NCBI RefSeq assembly: GCF_022605725.1
Contig: NC_065560.1
Coordinates: 21,071,052-21,135,051, forward strand
Source of the DNA: Anthonomus grandis grandis
Lineage: Eukaryota; Arthropoda; Insecta; Coleoptera; Curculionidae
Reading direction: 5' to 3'
Length of the DNA stretch: 64,000 nt
Shown: in pieces, positions 45,696-57,340 of the stretch
How the letters are laid out: every line of letters starts with the position of its first letter
Numbering within the stretch: the first letter of the stretch is position 1
Made by a program: the position numbers and the translations under genes
Notes under the pieces: generated by a model
Told to the model about the DNA's origin: nothing
Seen by the model: the letters and a program-made list of their open reading frames with translations, nothing else
The model's database searches: none

Positions 45696-47581
45696 AGGGG
45701 GACAACTTTCTAACCTAAAATTACTTGACCCCCTTTCACCCTCTGCCACCCAGGGTCATCTCCTTAAAAATTTTAAATGGCAAAGGATATCGAATAATAG
45801 CTTGTTTAAAAGGTCTTTCGAAGTCCTTTATTTTGACGGTTGCTTTTTTTTAAATCAGTCGATTCGTTTTCGAGAAAATTATAAAAATCTTTGTTTATCT
45901 TAATTTGTTCAGATAGAAAACAAAAACATGAAAATATAAGTTTTTATTTCAATAAGTTTTTAAAATGTTGCCCATTAGGGTTTTCCAAATCTACAATTCG
46001 TTTATAATTTAAAACGAAAACTACCAACATAAACAGCAATTCCGAAGATTAGACGTGGAAAAAAATAAATAACAACCTGAATTTTTTTCCGTATTCTTTT
46101 CATCAACACATATGTCCTGGGCGAACTGTATTTATTGTTATACCTACTTAGTTATTTATAGTTGCTAAGGAAAATAAAGAATTTATTTTGCCGTCAGTTA
46201 CATTTGTGACAGTCTTGGAATAGTGAAAATGTATTTGTTGAATTGAAGATTTTACTTCCAAAATGGTTTACGCACTAGCCGAAAGAGTGGAAATTATTCT
46301 AATTTATGGTGCCCAAAATCAATGTGCTCGGCAAATTGCCGTTACGTTTAACGCCAGATATCCGGAGAAGATAACTTCGCATAGGTATGTTTTGGACCTT
46401 GTTACTAAGTTTACTGAAACTGGATCTGTTGCAAATAAAAAACGTGATCATCGGCGAATTTTGGATGAAGTCGCTCAAGTTGAAGTTTTGGGTGATTTTG
46501 GAATAAATCCTAATACTTCATTACGTAAAATTGTTGCTGCCACTGGTATTTTATTAGGCTCTGTATACACAGTTACCAAACTTCATAAATTTCATCCACT
46601 CAAAATGAAAATATTGCAAGAGTTAACCGAAGACGATTTCAATAGGCGAGTTGAGTTTTGTGAAAAAATAACTGAAGCGATTAATGATAATACTATTCAT
46701 GTAAAGAATATATGCTTCAGCGATGAATGCACATTTTATCTAAATGGATTTGTTAATAAGCATAACTGTAGATATTGGAGCAATGAAAATCCTCATGCAT
46801 TTATAGAAGGGCATACCCAGTATCCTCAAAAAATTAATGTATGGGCAGGCATTTTAGGAAATAAAGTGATTGGGCCATTATTTATTAACTTAAATGGAGA
46901 CATTTATTTGAATATATTGGAAAATACCATCAATCCGCTTATCACTGAATCCATTGAAAACCAAATCGATGATGATGGAAACCCTATATTTGATGAGGCT
47001 GAAATATATTTTCAGCAAGACGGCGCTCCTCCTCGCTATGTTCTTATTGTTCGGTAATGAGTTTCCAGATAAATGGATAGGGCAAAGGGGACCTATAGAA
47101 TGGCCTGCTAGATCTCCTGATATAACGCCGTTAGACTCTTTTCTATGGGGTCATTTGAAATCTATTGTGTTTACTCCCCAACCTGAAAGTTTGGATGTAC
47201 TTCGTCAACGCATCATCAACAGCTGCCATGATATCGCACAACATGTTTTTGAAAATGTCCGTCAGGAATTTGAACATCGCCTATATCATTGTTTGGCCAA
47301 AAACGGGCAACATTTTGAACACTTATTGAAATAAAAACTGATATTTTCATGTTTTTGTTTTATATCTGAACAAATTAAGATAAACAAAGATTTTTCTAAT
47401 TTTCTCGAAAACGAATCGACCGATTTAAAAAATCAAACGTCAAAATAAAAGACTTCGAAAGACCTTTTAAACAAGCTATTACTCGATATCCTTTGCCATT
47501 TAAAATTTTTAAGGGGATGACCCTGGGGGGCAGAGGTTGAAAGGGGGTGAAGTAATTTTAGGTTAGAAAGTTGTCCCCCTT
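45696..47581 (+). mobile_element. Mariner with about 285-bp inverted ends
   Basis: AGGGGGACAACTTTCTAACC at 45696 is inverted at 47581. The likeness runs about 285 bp and includes CTCGAAAACGAATCGAC-type and CCTTTTAAACAAGCTATT blocks. TA follows on the right and CA precedes on the left. The left arm contains an antisense copy of the transposase C-terminal codons, so the 3' coding end was swept into the inverted repeat. Confidence 0.85.
46263..47334 (+). pseudogene. Mariner transposase, one frameshift
   Basis: It starts MVYALAERVEIILIYGAQNQ in a good context, with a double helix-turn-helix and RIL linker, FSDECTFYLNG (first Asp) near 46720, QKINVWAGILGNKVIGP near 46835 and FQQDGAPPRY (second Asp) near 47015. 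A frameshift near 47056, seemingly a small deletion, leads to IEWPARSPDITPLDSFLWGH (third Asp) near 47110 and the C-terminus NGQHFEHLLK ending at 47334. All three catalytic Asp codons survive. Length would be about 355 residues, normal for mariner. Confidence 0.87.
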
Positions 47582-49499
47582 AAAAAACCTTTTGACGTTT
47601 TTCGGCGTTTCTTTTTTTAAGTGGTTTTCGATAAATCCATGGTGGGAAGTTTTCAAATGAACACCCTGTATATGTGGATAATGTCCACAATTTTTCGACT
47701 GCTGGTCAAGCTTTTTAAAACTATTCCTGAAAAATAATATGTTTTGACATTTTAACCTTTCCATGATGTGCATTGTATTTAATATCATCACAAAAAGATT
47801 GAACGTGACAAATGCGTGTTGGATTTTCTCTTTGTTTTGAACTGTTCCCTGCTAATAAAGTGGAATAAAATTATAATAAATTTTCAGGCAATAATGATTC
47901 TCCTATTAGTAAATCTTTTGCTAATATTCTTTTTGGTATTTTTTTTTCTCAATTTGCATAATTGATTTTCTTAACAGTAAAGCAGCTTTTAATAAAATGT
48001 GTTCGTCTTTTAGATGTTTAACTGATTCTTCATCAATGCTTAGTACACTTTTTGGAGTTGGTTTTTTTTTTGCAGGGACAATAATTTTATTTCTATACTG
48101 AATTCTATTCTAACTATTTTCATTTCTAATACATGTGGTGTAAAATCCTCTGTCTTTCCTGCTGCATATTCATCTTCACCTTCTTTAAGCAACTGCATAT
48201 AATACTTATGAAGATAGGTTAAAAAATAGCATCGTCCTTTACCGATAACATTCTCTCTGATAAAAGCACACATATCATCAAAACTAATTTTATGTTGCTC
48301 GCGTACATCATGCCAAGTACTTTTATTTTTATTTTTAGTAAGTGACATTTTATAAAAAAATCTAATTTACAAATCTTATGATACCAGACATTAGAATGTG
48401 GATAACTATTTAGTTTGTTAATTAACTCATTTGAATCTCCAGTTTCTTCTTTTACTTTATTTAAAAAATAGTTTTTATCAGAGCGAAGTAGTGCTAATAT
48501 TTTTGATTTTTTTTGGTCTGTTGATCACTAATTATACAGATGGCATTTTTTTTATTAAGATTTACTTCACATTCAATCGAAACATTACCTTCAGAGGTTG
48601 AATTTACATCATCTAACAGTAAATTTTTATCATTAAATGATTCTTGTAGGATCAAGTGGTGTAAAAATGAGACACCGAAGATTTTGGGTAAAAATAAGAC
48701 AGTCAATTTTTTGCCACTAAAAATTATTTTAATGAGACGAAAAAAGGACGTAATAAAGTCTAAATATTCTAAAACCTAAAGAAACATTCAGTCAAACGAT
48801 AATATTAATTTATACATGAATTATTAATTCTACCGTAATATAATGCAATTTTCATGACAAAAACTTTCAAACAACAAATCGGCGCGCAAACTTTTGTTGC
48901 GCGCCCGTTGTAATCCATCGGGCGCGCTCGGTTAAGATCGCAATGTTGATCCGCAAATCCGGATTAATTCAATATCCGGACAGTATTGATTCGGATGAAT
49001 TGAAAATTCGGTTTTTCATCCGGATTAATTCATCCGCTCGATGTCTCGCCCGTTCGGCAAATTATGTCATGTTTCGGGCTCGATGCTCGACCGTCCCATA
49101 AACGTTTTTTATAGCTGTTTTTTGAATATAAGGTATGCATTATGCAACCCATTAGATATTTCGTTTTTACGAATTTCTACATGATTTTAAGACTAAAATA
49201 GCTAATTATGTATGTAATAAATTAAGTGTATTTTAAACGATGCAAAATATCAATACGAAAATGCTTTGTTGCCGAATGCCGGGTTATTTGTCCGGACGAT
49301 TAATCCGGACTCTTCGCATCACTACTGTGGGAACAAGCCGGGTAGTCTGTTGCTAGAAGTAATTGAGTTTGTACGTGTTTTTTTGCTGGGGTAATTTTGA
49401 GACGACTGTTTGGGTAAATATGAGACAAGTCATGGGGTAAAAATAAGACGTTGACCTGTATAACAATTTTAGGTATACCTACATAAAGAGCAAGCCAGA

Positions 49500-51720
49500 A
49501 TGCCTAGGAATTACGTTCCAAAGGCAAAACCCTATACAGACGACGATCTGAAAAAGGCGCTTACCTTAGTAAAGGAAGGTAAGTTGTCTATTCGAACGGC
49601 AGCAAAAAAATTTCGCATTGATAAAACAAAATTATTTCGGGCTATTCACGAAAAAAATGTTTCAAAACGTGGCCGAAAACAAGCGCTATCCGATGAACAA
49701 GAAAGAGATTTGACAGAAAAAATTAAAATTATGGCTAAATGGGGATTCGCCGTATCCAAACAAGAAATTCAGTTAGTTGTTCAAACATATGTTAATGAAA
49801 ATGCTATAAAAACCACATTTAAGTAATACAAATCAATCAAACCAGATGTATTCAGAGCAATTTTTATTTTAAAAGCTTAGCAGAGCGCTTTCGGCGTATG
49901 AGCCATCATCAGTGCTAACTGAAATGAGTTGGGTGTTAAATGCGTAAAAGACACTATAGTCAAAGGTGAACGAATGGAATGTACTCACTTGTCAGTTAAG
50001 CCCAGAAGTTTACGATAGTGGGAACACTTTCGATATTATTAAAATTACACGTAACATTTAGAAACACATAAGACTATACAGAACATTAAACAGGACGAAC
50101 AGTATTTAAAAGGGGGAGAACGTTGTGTCTCCTTTGTGTTTTGTTTATTTTTATTGTGGTTTCTTAGATGGCGGGAAAAAAATGTGTGTCAAATTAGGTT
50201 AGCCTATAGTTAACTTTACTTTAAAATTAATATTTATATTATGCGAACCTATCAGAGTGGTAGTAGCGATAGATCAGTCTAGATGTCATTATCGTAAATG
50301 ATGTGCGGTAGTGCGAGTTAGTTATAAATTGGTGGCACAAATTAGACTACAACAGTGAATTTTTGTTCGGATAAGGAAGTTGTTACCCTTTAAGGATGTA
50401 AAGCGAACTTTTAAATCAGAAAGTTGCCAATGCTTATAAAAAATGTTAATTGTGGAGTCTTCTATGTAATGGAACGTAAGGTCTGTTAAGGTTCACTTGT
50501 ATATTTAAACAAGAGGGATTTTTTATGAGCTCGTTGTTTTGTTCAATGGTTTCCGAAAGGCCGCTGTTACTTATAATGGATGGTCACGTCTCACATCTGG
50601 ATAGGGGAACCATTGAACTTGCCATACAAAATAATATCACATTGTTTAAATTACCACCTCATGCTACAGATATTTTGCAACCGTTGGATAAGTGTTGCTT
50701 TGGACCTCTGAAGCTAAAATGGAACCAAAAGCTTACAGAGTGGCAGAGACTAAATCAGAGACGTCTCACCAAAAGCGAATTTGCTGATTTGATCTGCGAG
50801 TTATGGAATGAAGGTATTACAGAGGCTATAATAAAAAAGTCGTTTAAATCGACTGGTATATATCCTTGCTCTAGGAAAAAATGTCCAGTCGACCGTTTTA
50901 ATAAAATTAAATTGCAAAAATATAATGAAAGTGTTTAAAACCCCAATCCATTAGATGTGTTTGAATTAAACCAAGAAAAGGAAAATAATGAGGTTGTAGC
51001 AAACAATGTAAACAATAGCAAACAGAAAATAATTGAAAAAGAAACAACAAACGAGACTAATGACACTAAAACATTTCAAGATAATAATGTTGAGCCACAA
51101 CCGTCCACCACAGTCGTCCACTTCATTCGAGAATATTTCGCTAAATAAGATAACCAAACAAATCCTGAAATAAAGCGAAGGAGAAAAGTTAATTCCAGTT
51201 GTGCTGTTTTAACTACCGCCGAATATTTAGATAGTATTAGGGAAAAAGAAGTGTCACAAAAGAAGAAAAAAGGACCAAAGAAAAAAGTGACAAAAGTGGC
51301 CGAGTCCTTTTCAGATGATGAAAGTGTAACTTACCAAGAAGAAAGCGACATTGAAAATATGACATTAGACGAACTCATAGAAGAGGAAGAAAAAAATATG
51401 CAGCCGAGGAATTTAATACAAATAGTGACATAAATATTGGCGACTATGTTTTGATTAAGTTTTGTACCAAAAAAAAAAAAAATAATGCATTACGTTGCGC
51501 TAGTAGAATCTATTGGGGATGACGAATTTTCTTCGAAGTGTCTTATTTGCGTCGAAAGGGGGAAAAATTCATATTTCCTCAAATACCTGAAAAATATGAA
51601 GTACCAAAGGATGACGTAGTAATGAAACTACCTCCTCCAATAACCCATGGAGGTACTGCCAGAGTTTCACAGAAATTTGTGTTTTCTATCACTATAAATA
51701 AATATAATGTTAACTAAATC
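49500..51720 (+). pseudogene. pogo-type transposase with central gap
   Basis: The N-terminal frame (49500-49826) starts MPRNYVPKAKPYTDDDLKKA and has a psq helix-turn-helix (LSIRTAAKKFRIDKTKLFRA) then KIMAKWGFAVSKQEI. The frame ends at 49826 and about 700 bp of unrelated sequence follow. The core resumes at 50525 with LLLIMDGHVSHLD (second Asp) near 50570 and LPPHATDILQPLDKCCFGPLK (third Asp) near 50660. The first Asp region is missing. A Lys/Glu-rich tail continues to about 51430 with a stop at 50936 and others, and a chromo- or PHD-like end is not evident. Confidence 0.8.
49877..49918 (-). ncRNA. Hammerhead-ribozyme-like motif (minimal type I)
   Basis: On minus: TTAGCA (stem I), CTGATGA box (49906-49912), GGC/GCC stem II with one extra U, GAAA box (49889-49892), a GCGC loop closed by a single A-U pair (stem III), UC cleavage position, then TGCTAA (49877-49882), which pairs with the first six bases. 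Such tiny stem III hammerheads are known from Penelope-like elements. It lies in the 0.7-kb foreign piece inside pogo 2. Activity is not shown. Confidence 0.55.
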
Positions 51721-53742
51721 GTTTAACTATTACTACATGCAGAGTATTTGGAGTTTTTTTTATTTATTTAGGTAATATTTTTGATGTACCTATCTAGAAT
51801 TTATTTTCTGTTTTTTATTTTTATTTTATTTTTAAACTGCGACTTGAGCTTGATTGAACTGTTTTTACATATTTATGTATTTCTTATTAAAGGTTTTTAG
51901 TATGGGGTAAAAATTACCCAAAAAAATTAATTTTTTTTTTGAAAAAAAATTATTTTCCAGTTTTTATTGCATTTTTAAAATAAATCTGAGAAAAATCGTA
52001 CAAAATGTTGTTTCATTTTTCAACCAGGGTATCTCATAATTACCCCATACTACGGACAACATCATAAATGCCTGAAATTGCCATGTATCATTTTTACCCA
52101 CCCCCTGTCTCATTTTTGCCCAAAATGCCAGGTAAATATGAGACAGGAGTTTTTTTTTTTTTTCTTAACACCTATAACGATTTCCTTGAATTTGTCATTT
52201 CTATGTTATTCATCATCGAAATCTACATAGTATGATCATTTTTTGAACATTTATTTCAAAAAGGAAATGGTTTAAAAATTAAAAGTTTTATAAAATGTCT
52301 CATTTTTACACCACTTGACCCTAACTCAAGTATAATAGCTGGCTCAGATATTGTAATGGGATCAGATGTTGCAGATAAAAAACTTCTGGTAAAGTAGATG
52401 TTGAAATCGAAGGTTATGGAAAAGATGAATGTGATTCAATAGCTAAATTGGGTACCAATGAAGATGTTGTACATACATTCTCTGCTGTAGCATCTTACGA
52501 CTCGCTTGTTGAAGCATTAGATTCAGCTATAGTTTTCAATTTTGATGAGTAAAATTTTTTCATTAAGCCAGTGAATGATTTGTAACATTGTCTGTGGTAA
52601 CAACTTTCAAATAATTCATCTGGCAAAATAACAACTTTATATTTAAGATTATGTTCCTTCCTACATTTCAAAATTTGTTTACACTTTTTTGTGTTTTGTC
52701 AGTAAACAATATTAAATTCGCATCAGTTTTAGCACAAAAATACATTTTAATAATTCAGCCATGATATTTTGTTCAACAATGCAAATAATTTTGTTATGTT
52801 CATGCACTGCACGTTATAAACACGCAAAAAGGAGCATTCAATATAATAAACAAAAGTGCGTCGAAAGTACAAAACACAACAATATAGAGAAGTGGTCGTT
52901 GCATACAAACTGAAAGAAATTCTTCTGACAAATCTGCTAGCGTCCTCTCGCTTGGCAAAAAAAACTGTTGTAACTAACTTGACAGTTTGACGTACTTTTA
53001 ATTTCATGACGCCATCTCATATACCACCCGACTAACTATCTCGCTCGCACTTAAGCGCATGGATAATGCTGTCGCGCTTACACACACAGCATAACGTTAA
53101 TCGTGTCTGGGGGGATGATTGGCCCATGGGGTTGGTCTGGCTGCATACAAAAGTTATAAAAGTACTGCTATTAAAATAGTCCCCAGAATGTCATATATAA
53201 AAATTAATAGTTAGAAAATAAGTAAGATACAAATAATTTTAGTGCAACTTTAAAGCGTCTGGCGGCAGTTACCGCCGACAGGTGTCTGGTAATTTGTGGA
53301 TAATGACTTTTTACACTATTTTGTAAAACATATCCAAAAACCGGCAGGAAGAATTTAAGTAAGGAAAGTCATATTTTTACGTCCCTTTCTTACCTGTTAC
53401 TTGTAAAAAGGCCTTGTACCCAAGCTAGCGGGTATGCATATGTCCTTAGACATATTTTACTGTCTTTAGACATATATTCTGAAAATTTCGAGCGGGAGAA
53501 AATAAGTAACTTCTGGGAGGCCTGGGATCTCAGTCTATAAAAGTAGTACTAAAAGTTAATTAATTAAAGAAAGTAGGTAAATGATATATTTTGTGTAATT
53601 TCGGTTTAAAAATCAGTTACTAATTTTTCTATGTATTTATTACAATTGTTTATGCATTTTGAAAAATAGTCGAAATTAAGCAAACTAATTTGGATCTCGT
53701 TAGGATCTAGATCCGACCTTAAAAATTTATAAATATACAGGG

Positions 53743-54112
53743 TGTCCGGAAGCTAGATGCAATCCTTTAAGGGGGTGATAGCTGACTTAATTTCAAACAT
53801 TTTAAGCTAAATATGTGTAGGTCGAAATTTGTTTATAAATTTTTTATGGTAATTTTTGCATTATTCTCAAGAAATACCAAAATTTCACACTTAGACGGTA
53901 ATAGAGCGCAAGTTACAATTAGTATCGGAGTTTCAAAGTTTATTTTGTTTTGTCTAATGTGTATTAATAAAAATACGATCAATTCCATGCTTCTGTGTAA
54001 ACTTATAGAAAAAATAAAGACATTAAAACGCCCTTTATTTTTACATATCACTCATGCCGATGCCTGGCCAATTCTCAGAATTTTGGCCTCTTTTGTGCGG
54101 CAGGTCATGTAA
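53743..54112. other. Single mariner-type terminus with non-coding flank
   Basis: TACAGGGTGTCCGGAAGC begins at about 53738 but no inverted partner was found. The open frames here show no family likeness. Confidence 0.35.
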
Positions 54113-54223
54113 ACAAAAATTATTAGGCTGAGACCTCTCATAAGCCTACTAAGCATTAGAGCCCCGATTGTGGGGTTATTTTAGGTTTTAATATTAAATA
54201 AAACACAATTTTGTTTAAACTAT

Positions 54224-55295
54224 TTATTGTTCATGTTCAAAATGCAATCCAATATTTCTAATACAGACACGAGCCCTTTTTGTTACTTCGGTGATGGTTA
54301 CCCTTATGGTCATATCTTCTTTTATCCTGTTAAATGCTTCATTTATTTTGCGAATCAACTCTTCTCTTGTTCTTATTTCGGTGGTGTATACAAGCTCCTT
54401 TGCTCGGCCCCATATGAAAAAATCCAACGGAGTTAGGTCAGGCGATCGAGGAGGCCAAGGAAAGGTTCCGCCTCTACCGATCCAACCGTCCGGAAAACAG
54501 TCGTCTAAGTAATTCCTGACAGCCAAGGACCAATGTGCTGAACAACCATCTTGCTGAAAGATTATTGGTCTTTCTCGTTCCAATAATCCAGCTTCGTCTA
54601 GAAGAACGGGGATATCATTTTGTAGAAAATCTAAATAGTTGGCACCATTTAAATTCTCTGGTAGAAAATGTGGCCCAATAATAGTCCTGCCTATTACTCC
54701 GGCCCACACATTGACCGAAAATCTGTTTTGAAGTGATTTTTGTTTTTTCCAGGGCATTTACATCTTTGGCAGCCCATTCGTGGAGGTTGTGAAAGTTGGT
54801 AATACCCTCCCTGGAAAAATTGGACTCGTCTGTCCACAAGATACTTCTTAAGAATAACGGGTCCTCGATGTCCATGTTCAATAAAAAGCGGCAGAACTGA
54901 ATTCGTCTTGCAGGGTCTTCTTCTTGTAAGCCCTGCACCCCCATATCATGAAAGGGGTACTGTCCATCTTTCTTCATGGTCGTCCACACCTTCCATCTAG
55001 AAAGGCCAAGGTCTTCAGCTACTTTTCTGACGCTTGCAGTAGGGTCTGCGGTAAAAGCATCCAGTATTTGCTCCTCAATCTCTACATTAATATGGCCAGG
55101 GTTGACTCTACGTGCCGGATTATTCCCAATGCTAATTTCAGTAAGACGGTGAAAGGTGTTTTGAAACACCCTGAAGTTTGGTAACCTCCGATCTGGATAA
55201 CGTTCCTGGTACAAGCGTCGTGCCAAAGCTCCATTACCGTTAGCGCGTCCATATGTGAAGACAATGTCAGCGTACTCTTGGTTGGTAAATTCCAT
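54224..55295 (-). pseudogene. Mariner transposase (DD41D), one frameshift
   Basis: It starts at 55295 with MEFTNQEYADIVFTYGRANG; helix-turn-helix regions include ERYPDRRLPNFRVFQNTFHR and TASVRKVAEDLGLSRWKV. ILWTDESNF gives the first Asp near 54830. A frameshift near 54760 switches to the frame with FSVNVWAGVIGRTIIGPHFL, FQQDGCSAHW (second Asp) near 54545 and PRSPDLTPLDFFIWG (third Asp) near 54430. The second to third Asp spacing is 41. Catalytic residues are all kept. The right terminus is at 55767 next to TA; it is the inverted match of the end at 31141. The left terminus is not recognised. Confidence 0.87.
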
Positions 55296-55769
55296 TTTAC
55301 AATACTGTTTAATAAAACGGGCAGAAACTCGATTTAAAAAACAATGGATGTAGTCACAACGAAGTTGATAATCTTACAAAATTAGAGGCGAGAATTGAGA
55401 AGCGAGAAAGTATTGACGCATATAAGGTTGGATTTTGACTCAAAATGTTTTGAAAACTAAGACAAATGGTTGTTTTCATGGTTTAATTCAATTTTCAAAC
55501 AAATTTAATACCAACGAAAACGTAGCAACTGTTTAGACTCTGACAGCTGTTAGACATAACGTTATTCGAGCGAAATATTTGTCATCCATCGCCTACCTAT
55601 GATTACAACCTATGATTAATTTCCTTCTGCTATGGTGGACCAAATTTAAATAGCTCTATCTCAGCAACTATTGAGATTAAAATACATGTTTATATGAACT
55701 TTTTTATTTAGAATTATTCATCCTTTTAACATACCAAAAGATCCACCATTCCTTCTAAAACATCCTGTA

Positions 55770-56561
55770 TTAATATTTTCACCTTGAAGAGAGAGTTATT
55801 TAACCGAGCACTTAAATGTATAGGAAATGGCTCCAGAACTTCATTGATAGATCCTTACATTGGGCATTAAATTAACTTTGAAGAAATAAAGGAGTTCTAC
55901 TACCTATGCTAATTCCACCTGAAGTCATTATTTCCCTGGTAAAGGTTGTTTCTCGTTTAACATCAAATTCCAATTTTTAAACAAACACATCATTAGTATT
56001 CGGTAATAAATTTAATAATATGGAAAAAGTAATTCATAAATTTTAAAGCCTTTAGATGTTAAATAAATCATTATCATTAAAGGATAATTAAATGTATGTG
56101 AAACACAAAATGTCGTTATATGGTTTTGGATTCCATTGTATCAAATTTGCACAAATTATTTTAAAACCGTAAAATAATAATTATGTTCGTACAATACATA
56201 AATTAATCCCAATACAACAATACGGAGCAGAATATCATTATAATTAATGTGCATATATAGACGGAGGGTGGGGGACTCTAACTGGAGTAAATTCGATAGC
56301 GCTCTTGAAAAAAATATTTCAGAAAAAACAAGCCTACCAAGATTTTTTGCTGCCATTTTTTAAATGAGATGATGCCACTTGACGATTGACGGTGTACTTT
56401 TCTCTTTAAAATAATTTAACCCTTTACTTTAAATTAAAAACACTTTTTAGAGATATAAAAATTAAAAACAAAATATTCCGAAGTTAAATGCGTATTTTAT
56501 AATTTGGTTTGACCTAACTGCCCAAAAACTATGTACAGGGTGGGTCAATTTAGATGTTTTC
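55770..56561. other. Spacer, no gene seen
   Basis: AT-rich with no recognised frame. A TACAGGGTGGGTC end near 56534 lies just before the Harbinger 2 target and may be a mariner terminus cut by it. Confidence 0.4.
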
Positions 56562-56709
56562 TTATAGCTCATTTATACTTTCGGCTTGTGCCTCGTATCG
56601 TACTTCGCCTCGTAGCTCGCGCGATCAACGTGAACGAACTTTGTATTCACACTTTCGCGGTACGTTTAGTTCATTTTCATGCTGCCCAGAGCTAATTAGA
56701 TATTTCACA

Positions 56710-57234
56710 ATGGACGATGTTGAAATTTTAGCGGCATCAACCCTTTCCCTAGTAAATTTTTACTATTTTGTGACGAAGTCACAAAAAACAAGGTAAAAAG
56801 ACGATGCCCAAGAAGATGGTGGATGTTATCAATCCACCGCAATAGAACCCTGTAAGTATCCTGTGTTAGTATTTACACATTCATTACTATCGGTACGACA
56901 TTGTTTTGATATATTTATTTGTTATAGACAAAGTATGGAAAATATGTTCCAAGAAATGCTCAATGAGGTCTGGAGAGTTCAGCAATTTTTGTAGAATGTC
57001 ACGTGCTGATTTTGAGTATCTATTAAGGAAAGTCGAACCTTTGATTAAGAACTAAAGCACTAGATTAAGAGTAGCTATACCAGCAAAAGTACGTTTAGCC
57101 GTAACTTTACGCTTTTTAGCTACAGGAGATAGTTTTAGAAGCATTCACTATTTATTTAAAATTTCAAGTTCAGCCATCTCAATAATTGTTGAAGTCTGCA
57201 TTGCTATCAATACAATTTTGAAAGATCAAATTCG
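56710..57234 (+). pseudogene. Harbinger 2 transposase, N-terminal third, spliced
   Basis: Exon 1 starts at 56710 (MDDVEILAASTLSLVNFYYF), shifts frame after KSQKTR into RRWWMLSIHRNR, and ends at a GTAAGT donor (56852). Exon 2 starts at 56938 after TTTGTTATAG-like acceptor sequence: CRMSRADFEYLLRKVEPLIK, one stop, then RLAVTLRFLATGDSFRSIHY and KISSSAISIIVEVCIAI. It ends at DQIR, before the SIDG catalytic motif, so the whole catalytic core is missing. The RRWW and LATGDSFRS motifs are typical of Harbinger transposases. Confidence 0.8.
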
Positions 57235-57340
57235 GGTAATTAATGAAAGTAAACACATAGTTTGTAGTGACTTTTTTTGTTTATTGAGTTGTTCATTATT
57301 TCTACATTCACATGCCTTTAAACGTACATATTAATATTAT

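Larger units (their letters stand above)
48649..52321 (+). mobile_element. pogo-type element 2, 3.7 kb
   Basis: 26-bp inverted ends (GGRTCAAGTGGTGTAAAAAT start), TA at 48647-48648 and 52322-52323. The GGGTAAAAATRAGAC motif recurs at about 48687, 49388, 49411, 49435 and, near the right end, about 52107 and 52128. It interrupts the Academ-like gene of the host TIR unit. A non-coding 0.7-kb piece sits in its transposase. Confidence 0.88.
47930..52762 (-). pseudogene. Academ-like transposon protein, N-terminal half, split by pogo 2
   Basis: From 52762: MAELLKCIF, a one-base slip, then CAKTDANLILFTDKTQKS, KCRKEHNLKYKVVILPDELF and CYHRQCYKSFTGL, a Cys/His cluster. A Ser-rich linker leads to pogo 2 (48649-52321). 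After it: ESFNDKNLLLDDVNS (about 48640), KILALLRSDKNYF, NVWYHKICKLDF, then TWHDVREQHKISFDDMCAF and CYFLTYLHKYYMQLLKEGED (about 48300-48190), with a last VPAKKKPTPKSVL near 48060. This order resembles the N-terminal part of the protein family whose C-terminal half is at 11288-13580; that link is from memory of such proteins. Several frameshifts. Confidence 0.5.
42466..53530 (-). mobile_element. 11-kb TIR unit, about 510-bp arms, Academ-like N-terminal gene fragments
   Basis: The left arm (42466-44730, interrupted by a 1755-bp pogo element) and right arm (about 53000-53530) are inverted and start AGATCCCAGGCC. They share GCATACCCGCTAGCT, TTCTTCCTGC, GGTAACTTCCGCCAGACGCT-like and GCGCGACAGCATTATCCATG blocks. 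Inside, on minus, are N-terminal fragments of a transposon protein, split by a second pogo element and followed by a mariner. Without the three insertions the unit is about 3.7 kb. No target duplication was found. Confidence 0.7.

Noticed and set aside
42466..53530. Polinton/Maverick because of long TIRs starting AG
   Set aside because: No polymerase B, integrase, protease or capsid gene is seen, and no 6-bp duplication was found.
53813..54112. 99-codon plus-strand frame
   Set aside because: AT-rich, no motif, and an equally long frame exists on the other strand.
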